From Prorocentrum cordatum (Eukaryota > Sar > Dinophyceae > Prorocentrales > Prorocentraceae), in contig CAUYUJ010017859.1 of NCBI GenBank assembly GCA_963575745.1, positions 30,250 through 94,249 of the forward strand: a stretch of DNA of 64,000 nt, written 5' to 3'. Shown piece after piece: positions 32,117 through 41,002 of the stretch; the stretch's first letter is position 1, and each line of letters opens with the position of its first letter. Below the pieces are notes generated by a model. That model was not told the DNA's origin. It did not search any database and saw only the letters and a list, made by a program, of their open reading frames with translations. Both the position numbers and the translations under genes were made by a program.

Positions 32117-33207
32117 TGATTCGAGCGGGTGCATACTCATGCGTGCAACCTGTTGCTAGGTACTTTTTGTTTGCTCGGCTGTCGAAATTATTGTGTATGA
32201 AGGCAGAGCAGGAGGATGACAGGCCAGGAGGATGAGTGTTCAAAGATTTTGCGCGCCAGAGCAATCAGCCGACGTTATTTTGCTAGAAATGCTGTAGCGC
32301 TCATTAAAAAACCACAACGCAGACCGGTGAGCGACCGATGATCGGCCGGTGACTCATCGGTGCTCACTGGTTCCGATGAGCCTCCGATGATCGAGCTCAA
32401 ACCCTGTAAAAACACAGGCGAAAGGGCAGTGATCACAACCGATGAGCGACCGATGAGCGACCGATGACCGGTGAGCGACCGGTGAGCGACCGGTGAGCGA
32501 CCGGTGAGCGACCGGTGAGCGATGATTTTTGCGGAAAAAAATGAAAAAAACAAAAAAAAATCAAAAAAAAAAAAAAAACAATGAAGTTTAAGGTCTTTGT
32601 TCGAGGGTTCAGACTGTTCTGTTGCGTCGAGAGGCCCGCGGGCCAGCAGGGGAGCTTGTGCTCGTTATCTCTCAACGCCAACAGACAACAGTCGGGGTTG
32701 AGCGCTACAGCAGCTGCTGCAATCAGTGCTTCCGTCAGTGAAGGCCAGTCATTTTGAATGCAAGCAACTGGCACTTTGATGAGATAGCTGCAGTTCCTCT
32801 CTGCAGAAGTTTCACGTTCGGTTGCAGTGGTGATTGCGTGAGTCAGACTTGTAGTGCAATACACGAGTCGGTAGCGCAGCGCTGTTGGGGTCTAGGTTGC
32901 TGGCTGCAGACAAGGAAGAGACAACGAAGCAAAACATCATACAGCACGAAGGGCGTACGCACAGCACGAAACGCGATCATGGATAGGGGTGTACACAGCA
33001 CGAATAATGATAAACAACAAACAGAACAGCAAGCGCACAGCACGCTAACACAGCATGTCGAACAGCACATACACACATTACACAGCATGTCAAACAGCAG
33101 ACACACCTTATACATAGCCTGCGTTATCACTTCTCGGAGGCGCATGCTCAAGTTCCTACTGTCTGTGCACAGCCACCTACAGATCTACAGTTTGATTTGT
33201 TAACCAG
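32117..33207. other. spacer between element genes 2 and 3
   Basis: 3' region of the previous gene, then a repeat block (32328-32524), a poly-A-rich stretch (32537-32580) and sequence with repeated CAGCACG(A/C)A and CACAGCATGTC words at 32940-33110. No gene recognised. Confidence 0.5.
32328..32524. repeat. GAGCGACCG(A/G)T tandem repeat
   Basis: GTGAGCGACCGGTGAGCGAC is repeated several times, with variants CCGATGATCGGCCGGTGACT at the left. The arrangement is partly palindromic (CCGGT, CCGATCGG-like words). Confidence 0.8.
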
Positions 33208-35786
33208 ATGGCGAGGTCTCGCAGCCACAGGCGGGGGGCGCCGCGCATTTTGTCTTCACAGACTGCCAGGGACGCGGGCTCCGAGCTACTACGAAAGCTA
33301 CTTGAACTCTACGCCTCGTGCAAACTTACGGCTCTCGACTTTTCCGTAATTTGTCATCTAGCCGACGTTGCTGGCGTCCCAGGGGCCAACTTCGCTCTTT
33401 ACGGACTTGCTCCAGGGAAACAATCAGGCAAATACCAGGACCATTTATCGAAAGTACTACCAGTCCCCAGTGGCATGACGATGGTTCGCACGCCAGTCAA
33501 CCTACATCGCAGACCTCGGCGGACGATGCGCGATGTTCCTGTGCGCTGTGTTTTCGAAGGGATCGAGGAGGAAGTCTCCGAAGACCCGCACACCTTCAGG
33601 ATTCTGAACGCAGCGCCTGGCGACAGAGACCCCTGTGTTTTAGATTTTGAGTGCTACAAGAAACATCCCCGTGTCATAGAGGCCCTTGCGAACGGAGACC
33701 GCCTTCCAGTGCCTCTCGCATTTTACCTCGATGGAGTGACTTATAGAAAATCTGCGTCTGGGAGGAATGATTCAAGCTCGGGCATGTGGGCCATAAATTT
33801 GATCACGGGAAAGAGGCACTTTATGTCAATCACTAGGTCCAGCGATAGCTGCCAGTGCGGGTGCAAAGGATGGTGCACGCTGTTTCCGCATCTCCAGACC
33901 GCGGCATGGCAGTTCGAAGCAATGTCATTAGGGCGCAGGCCAGCTACTCAATCGGATGGCAGGCCGTGGGGTGCCGATCACGAGCTCGCTCGCCCGAAAG
34001 CCTTTTCGTATACAGGAGCACTGTTGTGGATCAAAGGAGACTGGAGTGAACATGCCAAGTCCCTTGGTTTAGCCCCATGGTCGGCAGTGTTTAATGCGTG
34101 CCAGTTCTGCGAGGCAAGCCAGGACGAGATGCGCTGCATGTATGGCGCGTGCGTCCCCAACGAACCACTGCCATTCAGGATAAGAAGAGAAGCAGATTAT
34201 TTCGATGAGTGCGCAAGGTGTGAGGTGCGTGTCCACATCAGAGCAGAACAGCACAGAGCAGATCTGCTGAAATCAATTCGTTTTGAAAAAGGCAAGGGCA
34301 TCAACGGCCGAATTATCGTGACAGACATCATCATAAACGGAGTTGCCTTGAAAAAGCGTGATCGCTTAGAGCCGTCAGTTCACTTGTGGGACACGTTTAA
34401 TCTTGAGAAGCAGACGTTGCCATTCGAGATTGTATTTTGGCGTCCTTCCATGAGCAGTGACAACAAAGTCATGGATGCAATGCGGCATCGTTGCCCGTTG
34501 TTTTCGCGAGCTCTAGGGACGTCGCCGACGGCAAGCCTCGCCATAGACTCTTTGCATTGCCTGTATTACGGGCCAATCATGAGGTGGGTGAGCGCAGCTA
34601 TATGGAGGTTGATCCTTGTGAATCCGTTCGGCTTTAGTGGGGGGCTTGAGGAAGTTTTGGACCTTGGTTGCAAGCGGATTTTAGCCGACCTACTTGTTTG
34701 GCAAGACCAACACGACGTGCCCCACCAGATCAGGCTCACAACGCTCAACCTCAAGATGCTAGGGAAGCGTAAAGGTTTCACATTGCAGGACAGCGCTTTT
34801 TTCTTTGTGCCAACATGTGCACGATCACCGCACTGGGGTACACGGGGAGGGGTCAAGGTAGCCAGGGCGCACGATGAGTTAGTAGGGGTGCAATGATGTT
34901 TGCGTTTGTAACATGGCCGCGCCAGCATTCCAGAAATGATAGTGCGTCAGGGGGGAGGGGGCGCTCGATTGATGTCTTTCCAGCGGTGGCCCACAAACCT
35001 TCCCCATAACACAGGAGATATTGTATAAATTGCCATCAGCAGCCGAATCACAGCGGTGGGCACATGAGTTTGAAGGCGGCGGAGGTTGGCTACATGTTGC
35101 CATTTGCAGTGCACGCCCTGAACGTGAATGGAGGCAGCGCTGTTTTCGGGTCCGCTCTACTGCACGGAGGGGAATCGTTGCAGCGGTTCTTGGACATTGT
35201 GCGCTTGCATCCCGTTCTTTTGCCAGGGCCAGCACGAGTGGAGCTCATGACGTGCACGTTGGTCCACCTCAGGAGTTGCCTCGTGTGCGGCATCGCCTTC
35301 ACTCCGAAGCACCATCTTGTCCTCCACTTGGTGGACAGGTACCATGGTACGTGTGTGAAACAGCTTTAAGCGTTCGGTGCTTGAAAAATGCAAGTTCAGA
35401 AGGGTAGCTAATAAACGATGAAAGTTCAACATCCAAACATTCTCGGAAAACAGCGTGTACGTACCCCCCAATAACAAAACAACATGTTCCAAATAATGTA
35501 AACAAGAACATACGTAACAACATACGGAATCGGAGTGAGGTGGCCGAACGGTTTCAACAATAAATGAAACAAACAAGCTCCCCGTGACAGGGTTGGGCCC
35601 CATGGGAGCCCGAAGCAGTACAACTGCTTCATCGACGAGACCCTCAATGCACTTCTACGGGACGTCATGGTATTCGCTCATCCATCCAGATTCGAGGTTC
35701 GGGTGTTCAGCCTTTTTGATCTACAGGAGCGCCTCGGTATTTGCAAGTATCTTGTCTCCAAGCAATGGCTCGTGCTGCTGTCCTGA
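33208..35786 (+). CDS. Tnp2-like (CACTA-type) transposase candidate
   Basis: Three exons fit one frame of about 714 residues: 33208-34857, 35040-35338 and 35591-35786; both introns are GT-AG and the phases agree (0, then 2+1). Residues 200-220 hold a Cys cluster (CQCGCKGWC). GALLWIKGDWSEH ... CQFCEAS resembles the ALLWTI-D-PAY ... CPYC region of Tnp2 transposases, and FEIVFWRP ... LAIDSLHCLYYG resembles their LPYW ... LDVMH segment, where the Asp is part of the conserved core. The last exon encodes YNCFIDETLNALLRDV. A Tnp2 protein cuts and pastes elements with 3-bp duplications, which matches the ends of the 17.1-kb element. No RNase-H-like DDE triad can be assigned with certainty by eye. The final 22 bp overlap the next gene. 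Confidence 0.55.
34858..35039 (+). other. intron 1 of the transposase candidate
   Basis: GTAGCC donor after GTCAAG and CCATCAG acceptor. The joined frame reads from TRGGVK into QPNHSGGHMSLKAAEVGYML, keeping phase zero. An alternative acceptor three bases later is possible. Confidence 0.5.
35339..35590 (+). other. intron 2 of the transposase candidate
   Basis: GTACCATG donor after GTGGACAG and CCGTGACAG acceptor. Phase 2 plus one base restores an arginine codon and continues HLVDR-VGPHGSPKQYNCF. Confidence 0.6.
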
Positions 35787-37275
35787 TCGCTGTGATCATA
35801 TTCGCTCCGACGCCTGTCTCGGCCAGTTTGCCGCAGCATCGGAAAGGCATGGCTTGGGCAACGGCAAAGGCCGCGGATATGACTGCCCGCGGGATCAAAT
35901 ACTCGTTTGAGAATGGCAATGGCCAAGCGTTTCTTTCTGCGGTTGTGGACGAAATCATTGGCATGGGTGACGTGCCGAGGGACACAGCCTTTGTTGAATT
36001 ATTCGCAGGCGCAGGTGGAGCAGCCAGGCGCGTGGCACAGCTTGGATTCAATGCCTGCACCTTCGAAAGGGAGAATTCGCCGACCGAAGATTTGTGCTCT
36101 CTGGTGGCCAGGAATTCAAACCGTGTGATTGATGTAGCTTTGGTGCTCGTGTTGGTTTGAGTGTTGTGTCGTGGTTCTGCTGGGGGCATTTTGATCTTGG
36201 GGTGTCTTGAGTGCTCCTGCAGGTGGGGATTCTCTACGCGATGTACCTCATCGCGACCGTCGCAGAAGGGGGGTCGGTGCATTTCGCGCCGCAGTGCTCG
36301 ACGTGGTGGAGGGGGGCAAGTTTTCACACCAAGCGCAGTACTGCTGACCCCAGTGGCGACGACAGCCGCCGTGATGTTCGGGAGGCCAATTTTATTGCTG
36401 CAGCGGTGTCGCACTGGGGAAATACAGAAATCATCCTCCTCATCCCCCCTCCTCCGTCCCTCCTCCTCTTGCTCCTCCTCCGCTCCCTTGTGTTCGTGCT
36501 CCTCCTCCTCGTCCTGCTCCTTCTCCTCGTCCTCCTCGCGCGCCCCATCCCCCTCTTCTCCAGCTGCCACATGCCCCTATATACCCCTTTCCTCTCAACT
36601 CCTGCCCACAATGCTCGCTTTCCCATGGCCACGAACGAAATCCCAGAGCAATTCGGGCTCACTGGGGGCTCACTGGGGCTCACTGTTTTCGGTGAGCCGT
36701 CGATGAGCCCTCGGGGGCTCAGACGGTTTAGCGAAATCTGGATGGTTTCTGGACGCCTGGACGCCGAAGAACCTAGCCGGTCATTTGGCCACTTCCCACC
36801 CCCTAAAAAACCACGCAGGTCCTACATGCTATTCTACGCGAGCATGAGGTCCGTGTACACAACGGTGGAGCAGCCGCAGGGCAGCCTATTCTATCACATG
36901 TCGAACATAAAAGCTGCGAGCAAAACGATCGGAGCCTCTACCTGCAGTATATGGTTGGGAGGATGGGGGCACTCGACTCCAAAACCAACTGCGTGGCAGA
37001 CTACGTTTCCTAGCTGGGCAGTAGGGCAACTGGTCAAAAGCAAGTCTGACGCATCGACGGCAGCAAGCAAAACGCTTACTTTCGAGCAGCAGCGGCAGAA
37101 CGCTGATTCGGGCACTGGCTGGAGGACAACCCATTGGACCACAGGGGACAAAGAGAAGCAGAAGGAGAGCCAGGTCTACCCGTCCGCCTTTACTGACAAG
37201 TTTGGTGATATAGTGACGGAACTTCTCACGCACCAATCTCGTTTGCATTGCATGTGCAACCCTTATAAGATTTGA
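35765..37275 (+). CDS. methyltransferase-like protein with signal peptide
   Basis: The start at 35765 gives a hydrophobic N-terminus (MARAAVLIAVIIFAPTP) that looks like a signal peptide; an in-frame ATG also lies at 35741. Exon 1 (to about 36103) contains VELFAGAGGAARRVAQLGF, close to motif I of C5-cytosine methyltransferases (D/E-L-F-A-G-x-G-G). Exon 2 (36223 to about 36417) contains GGSVHFAPQCSTWWRG, where PQC sits where the catalytic PCQ motif IV would be expected, and KRSTADPSGDDSRRDVREAN. After a TCC intron, the last exon (about 36822-37275) has TVEQPQGS (motif VI-like E-x), WLGGWGHSTPKP and YPSAFTDKFG. The order I, IV, VI is that of the methyltransferase fold, but the match is remote. 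Target (DNA, RNA or protein) is unknown. It starts inside the transposase candidate's last codons, so the two may share a transcript. Confidence 0.55.
36418..36821 (+). other. TCC-rich intron region of the methyltransferase-like gene
   Basis: Pyrimidine tract at 36432-36560, then GGGCTCACTGGGGGCTCACT (36655-36674) with the complement-like GGTGAGCC(G)TCGATGAGCCC. The acceptor ACCACGCAG precedes TCCTACATG. A small extra exon inside cannot be excluded. Confidence 0.4.
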
Positions 37276-37999
37276 AGCCGCGCATTTCAAAGCGCGCGAA
37301 GCGCTAGCTGTCGGCAATCAGCCAGCCAAGAGACGAGAGACGACGAGACGACAGAACGACGAGAGACGACCAGACGACAGGAGGGGACAACGACGACCCG
37401 ACGACGACGACGACGAGAGACTGCATCTGGATTACGCTGAGTTGCCAGACATGTTCACTGCTCGACTGCATGCTTTTACAGCTCACTGTTACCTTTCCGC
37501 ATCGGCTGTGTGCAAATACGGCCGACATGCAAGTAGGCCTGGCTCAAGGCCTGGCTAAGGTTGAAGAAAGCTGAAGAACTCGAGGAGGATGAGGAATATA
37601 GGACGAGGATGAGGAGCAGGAGGAGGAGGAATCTGATAAGGAGGAGGAGGAGGAGGAGGAGGAGGAGGAGGAGGAGGCACAAACAGTCAACATTTTATCG
37701 GGCATACTGGCCAGCCTATGGTGCATTGAAAGATTTGGTCAGCCTCCTGATGGGGCCAAGGCTCCCTTGCATCCTCGTTGGGTGATGTGCCTGCGACGCC
37801 CCCGCCGCCCCCCCAACTTCCCCCCCTAAACTAAATCCTTGGCGCCATGGCAATTGGATGGCCCGTCCTATCGAAGAGGGCCTGGCTAGGTTCCCAACGT
37901 GCAGTCTCCTTCTCTCGACTTTAACCCCAAAGTGTTCCGCAGCCTTGGCTCGATAGCGCACCCCTTTCCACATTTGCTCTCTCGCGCCAGAACGGCGCT
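37276..37999. other. spacer with GACGA repeats and GGA tract
   Basis: 37325-37425 is built of GACGAGACGACAG words and 37580-37680 is GGA repeat. No gene recognised. Confidence 0.5.
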
Positions 38000-38416
38000 A
38001 TGTGGCCAGAGGTTTCCGATATACGGTACCGAACACCAATAGGACGCTTGATGATTGCAAATCAACGACTGCGTTCTGCACAGCCGACACTTGATAGGAT
38101 CGAGGCACCGCTCAAAGAACAGGTCGGCAACATCGAAAAAGAATTACAGGCTGTGACCATCGCCATCCAGAGAGTGAGCGATGCAGGCCCACTTGAGCTG
38201 CATGAATCGCTTCAGCGCCAGGAGTTGTTGCGTCGATTGGCAGATTCGAAATGCATTCTCGAAAACGTTCTGTATGGGCTCCGCTACGCACTGAGCAATG
38301 TTAGGTTGCGAAACAGATCGCTCCTTACACCATTCCCTGATGAACAGGACCTCACTCAGAGTGATTGGGCGCAGTCAGACGCGTCGGCAAACAAGCCTGC
38401 GCAGCAGCGGCAGTGA
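38000..38416 (+). CDS. small helical protein, unknown function
   Basis: 138 residues from ATG at 38000. The middle is strongly helical with heptad spacing (LKEQVGNIEKELQAVTIAIQ; ELHESLQRQELLRRLADSK), followed by YALSNVRLRNRSLL and a polar acidic C-terminus ending in NKPAQQRQ. There is no signal peptide, membrane segment or catalytic motif. It is on the same strand as the four preceding element genes and may be an accessory DNA-binding or oligomerisation protein; that is inference. The length, normal codon variety and absence of low-complexity sequence argue that it is a real coding region, though it could be one exon of a longer gene. Confidence 0.5.
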   Translation: MWPEVSDIRYRTPIGRLMIANQRLRSAQPTLDRIEAPLKEQVGNIEKELQAVTIAIQRVSDAGPLELHESLQRQELLRRLADSKCILENVLYGLRYALSNVRLRNRSLLTPFPDEQDLTQSDWAQSDASANKPAQQRQ

Positions 38417-38599
38417 TTTGAAGATCTGGAGATCTTGGCGTGTTCGCCGTTGCAGTTGCTGGTGCCTGTGTTATTTTTGGGCAGGAGAGCACGCGCGCTT
38501 GCCTTCTCCATGTTGCTCTGCCTTTCGGCAGGGGCAGCCCGCCTGCTCACGTCGGCAGCCGCGTATGCACTGGAGCACACTGGTGCGATGCGAAACGGA

Positions 38600-38790
38600 G
38601 GGTGAGGAGGAGGAGGAGGAGGAGGGGGAGGAGGAGGAGGAGGGAGAGGAGGAGGAGGAGGAGGAGGAGGAAGAAGAAGAGGAGGGGGAAGGAGGATGAT
38701 AATTAGAAGGATGAGGACGGGAAAGAGGAGGAGGAGGAGGAAGAGGAGAATGAGGTGGAGGGGGAAAATGAGGAGGAGGAGCAGCAGCAG
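38600..38790 (+). repeat. GGA/GAG polypurine tract
   Basis: Dense GAGGAGGAGG with GGGGGAGG variants, as in other tracts of this window. Frames through it are artefacts. Confidence 0.9.
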
Positions 38791-39199
38791 CTTCCGCACT
38801 GGCGGCGGCAGCAACATTAGCAGACTGAGTCGGAGGCGGTCGGGGGGCGTTTACCCCCCTTGCGTTGGGCTTAGGAGCTGCCCACACCCCTGACCTTAAA
38901 TGAAAAACCGATCTGGCGACGGGGCCTCTGGGGAAGCTTGCGGGGAGATTCTCTGGGAAACCTCTTAGGGAAACCCCTGATCAACCCTTGGGAAACCTCT
39001 GGGAAACCTCTGGGGGTCGGGGGGCGAGGAAGGGGGGGGGAGGGGGGGGCACGCGGAGGAGGAGGAGGGATGTTTCCTGTGCCCCTGGAGGCACCACAGC
39101 TGCTCTTTTGCGGTAGAAGAGCGCGCGCCCCCCGTTTCGGGTGGCGCGCGAAGAGAAAAAAAACACATCTCTCAGGCTCTCTGGCCTCTCGAGGCCTGC
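38791..39199. other. spacer 3' of the minus-strand element gene
   Basis: Contains four copies of GGGAAACCTCT(G/T)GG at 38945-39015. No gene recognised. Confidence 0.45.
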
Positions 39200-40438
39200 T
39201 CAGCGACGAAACGATGAATCGACGCCGCGAACTTCCAACAAACTCGGACTCGAACTGCTCCTCAAATTGCGCAATCCCAACGTCGCCGAGCCCTGCGGGT
39301 AGGCCTGCGACGGCGCCCCAGGCTCGCACAGGGCCCGAATCTGATCGGTCAGCGCGTCGATCTTCTGCTCCAGCATCGGCACCTTCGCATCGATGCTGCG
39401 CTTCACCTCGTCGATCTTGGCCTCGAGCGTCGGCAGCTTGCACTCGAAGCTCTTCCTCACCCCGTCGATCTTCGTCTCCAGCATCGGCACCTTAGTATCG
39501 AAGCTGCTCCTCACCTCGCTCTTCACCTCGTCGATCTTGGCCTCCAGCGTCGGCACCTGGCTTTCGAAGCTCGTCTTCACCTCGGCCATCTGCGCCGTCA
39601 GAGTTGGCACCTGGCTTTCGAAGCACGTCTTCACCTCGTCGATCTTGCCCTCCATGTCCTTCTTGGACTCCTTCATACTCTTAATGGTATGCTCCGACTG
39701 CTTCGACTGCTTCTCGACGATGTTTTTCACCTCTCCGATCTTGGCCTCGAGCGTCTGCAACGTAGACTCGAAGCTCTGCTTCACCTCGTCGATCTTGGCC
39801 TCCACCGTCGGCCCCTTCTGGTCGGCCGCCGAGCCATCGATCTTCTCGATGAGCTTCGTCGCCTTGTCCACGATCTGCCCCATGGTACTCGTCAACGCGA
39901 TCACCCCGTCAAGCTTCTGGTCTATGGACGGCCCGAGCTCGATCTGAGACGAGTTCGAGATGCTGTCCATCTTGAAACTCTCCACGAGCGTCACCTCCGC
40001 CTCGCCCGCCCCCTGCTGCCTCGCGGCAGCCGCGGCCGCGGCCCACCGAGTGCCCGACGGGACTTCCTCAGCCGCCGCCGCCGCTTGAGCTCCTCGATGG
40101 TCGCCGCCCCCCTGCGGCTCGAGCATGGACGCGGTGACGGCCCCGCGACCTGGATACACGAAATTGTTGTTGTGGCGGACGCTGGACTCCACCGCGTTCA
40201 TGAGCTTGCCAGGCCCATGCTTTTTGCCATAGCCGAAACAATAATACCAAACTTTCTGAGCGTGTTTCTCTGACTGGGCGTGCGACTCGCACATCTCCTT
40301 GCCACCGCACGCGTAGCACTTCCATATTCCCTCATCATCGTCGTCCCTGTACACCCACGGTGATGCAATTCGCTGAGTTCCTCCGCCCTTCGTCCAAATC
40401 GCCACCGACTCTGGACAGTTCTTTGGCGACCTCGTCAT
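39200..40438 (-). CDS. intronless coiled-coil repeat protein with a Cys/His motif
   Basis: 412 residues from ATG at 40438 to a stop at 39200, without introns. The N-terminal 100 residues contain GIWKCYACGGKEMCESHAQS and KVWYYCFGYGKKHG, with Cys and His spacing that could bind zinc. After an alanine-rich linker, the C-terminal half is a coiled coil with about ten copies of a 19-residue unit (VPTLEAKIDEVKxSFESQ). 113 bp upstream of the ATG, on the same strand, lies a spliced-leader relic, and the DNA between reads as a 5' UTR, so the gene looks like a retroposed, intronless mRNA copy. It is convergent with the other five genes of the 17.1-kb element. Function unknown. Confidence 0.65.
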   Translation of the reverse strand: MTRSPKNCPESVAIWTKGGGTQRIASPWVYRDDDDEGIWKCYACGGKEMCESHAQSEKHAQKVWYYCFGYGKKHGPGKLMNAVESSVRHNNNFVYPGRGAVTASMLEPQGGGDHRGAQAAAAAEEVPSGTRWAAAAAAARQQGAGEAEVTLVESFKMDSISNSSQIELGPSIDQKLDGVIALTSTMGQIVDKATKLIEKIDGSAADQKGPTVEAKIDEVKQSFESTLQTLEAKIGEVKNIVEKQSKQSEHTIKSMKESKKDMEGKIDEVKTCFESQVPTLTAQMAEVKTSFESQVPTLEAKIDEVKSEVRSSFDTKVPMLETKIDGVRKSFECKLPTLEAKIDEVKRSIDAKVPMLEQKIDALTDQIRALCEPGAPSQAYPQGSATLGLRNLRSSSSPSLLEVRGVDSSFRR

Positions 40439-40551
40439 GGTGGCCGGTGGCGGGCGCCGCGCGCCGCGCGCGGGTGGCTGGCGGCGGGCGCGTCGCGCCC
40501 AGTGCCGAGCTGCGGGCCCCTCGCAGCCTCGGCGAGGAACAGGCCTCGAGC

Positions 40552-40574
40552 CTCGAGCCAAAATATGGCTACGG
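40552..40574 (-). other. spliced-leader relic upstream of the minus-strand gene
   Basis: Minus-strand CCGTAGCCATATTTTGGCTC then GAG: the leader with two inserted bases (AT) and one A-to-G change. It sits 113 bp before the ATG at 40438. Confidence 0.8.
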
Positions 40575-40728
40575 AGGAGGATGTGAGGCGGAGGTGGAGG
40601 AGGGGGAACGACACCAAGCCTGCCCCGATATGATCCGCTTTCTCTGCGGGGGGATTAAGGCGCTGGGATTGCGCTCTCGCTTCAGCGCCGCGCGCATTGG
40701 TTTCATGGAGGGCGGCTTGTTTTCATAA

Positions 40729-40757
40729 TTTGGCTCAAGCTCGCGGTTTGGCTCAAG
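40729..40757 (+). other. two tandem partial spliced-leader relics
   Basis: TTTGGCTCAAG occurs at 40729-40739 and 40747-40757, in plus orientation. Tandem leader fragments are known when a relic-bearing transcript is trans-spliced and retroposed again. The following bases (40760-40850) read as GATGATGGC-rich sequence without a clear frame. Confidence 0.6.
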
Positions 40758-40918
40758 TTTCGAACCCGAGCCTGCCGATGATGATGGCGATGATGGCGGG
40801 CGTGGTGATGATGGCAACGCTGGCGGTGGCAGTGGAAGGAATTTGCCGATGATGGTACTCACTGCAAAATTAAAGTAATCAAATTACAAAAACTTACGAA
40901 ATCAAAAAACAACAAAAA

Positions 40919-40977
40919 TCATGTTCCTAATTCAACATCATGTTCCTATAAAAAAGGAACATAAATTATGTTCCTAA
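40919..40977. repeat. right subterminal repeats ATGTTCCTA
   Basis: ATGTTCCTA at 40921, 40940 and 40968, with the inverted form GGAACATAA at 40956; one copy lies at 23896 by the left end. Subterminal repeats are transposase or accessory-protein binding sites in CACTA elements. Confidence 0.65.
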
Positions 40978-41002
40978 AAAACTGTCCTTTCAGACCTCTG
41001 GG
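40974..41002 (-). repeat. right terminal inverted repeat of the 17.1-kb element
   Basis: CTAAAAAACTGTCCTTTCAG followed by ACCTCTGGG; complement of 23856-23884 except two adjacent bases. Confidence 0.85.

Larger units (their letters stand above)
23856..41002 (+). mobile_element. 17.1-kb multigene DNA transposon (CACTA-like candidate)
   Basis: Bounded by 29-bp inverted repeats with 27 matches (left CCCAGAGGTC-CA-AAAGGACAGTTTTTTAG, right its complement with TG). Flanking GGA at 23853-23855 and 41002-41004 fits a 3-bp target duplication if the right end is 41001. Subterminal ATGTTCCTA repeats lie at both ends. It interrupts the tyrosine-recombinase ORF of the surrounding retrotransposon, and removing 23856-41004 leaves a TCC codon in frame on both sides. 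It carries five plus-strand genes and one minus-strand gene, including a Tnp2-like transposase candidate and a methyltransferase-like protein. A 3-bp duplication, subterminal repeats and a Tnp2-type protein are all known traits of the CACTA/EnSpm superfamily; the terminal bases differ from CACTA. Confidence 0.75.

Noticed and set aside
23856-41002. Polinton- or virus-like origin of the 17.1-kb element
   Set aside because: No protein-primed DNA polymerase, capsid, packaging ATPase or protease was recognised, and the ends are short inverted repeats with a 3-bp rather than 6-bp duplication.
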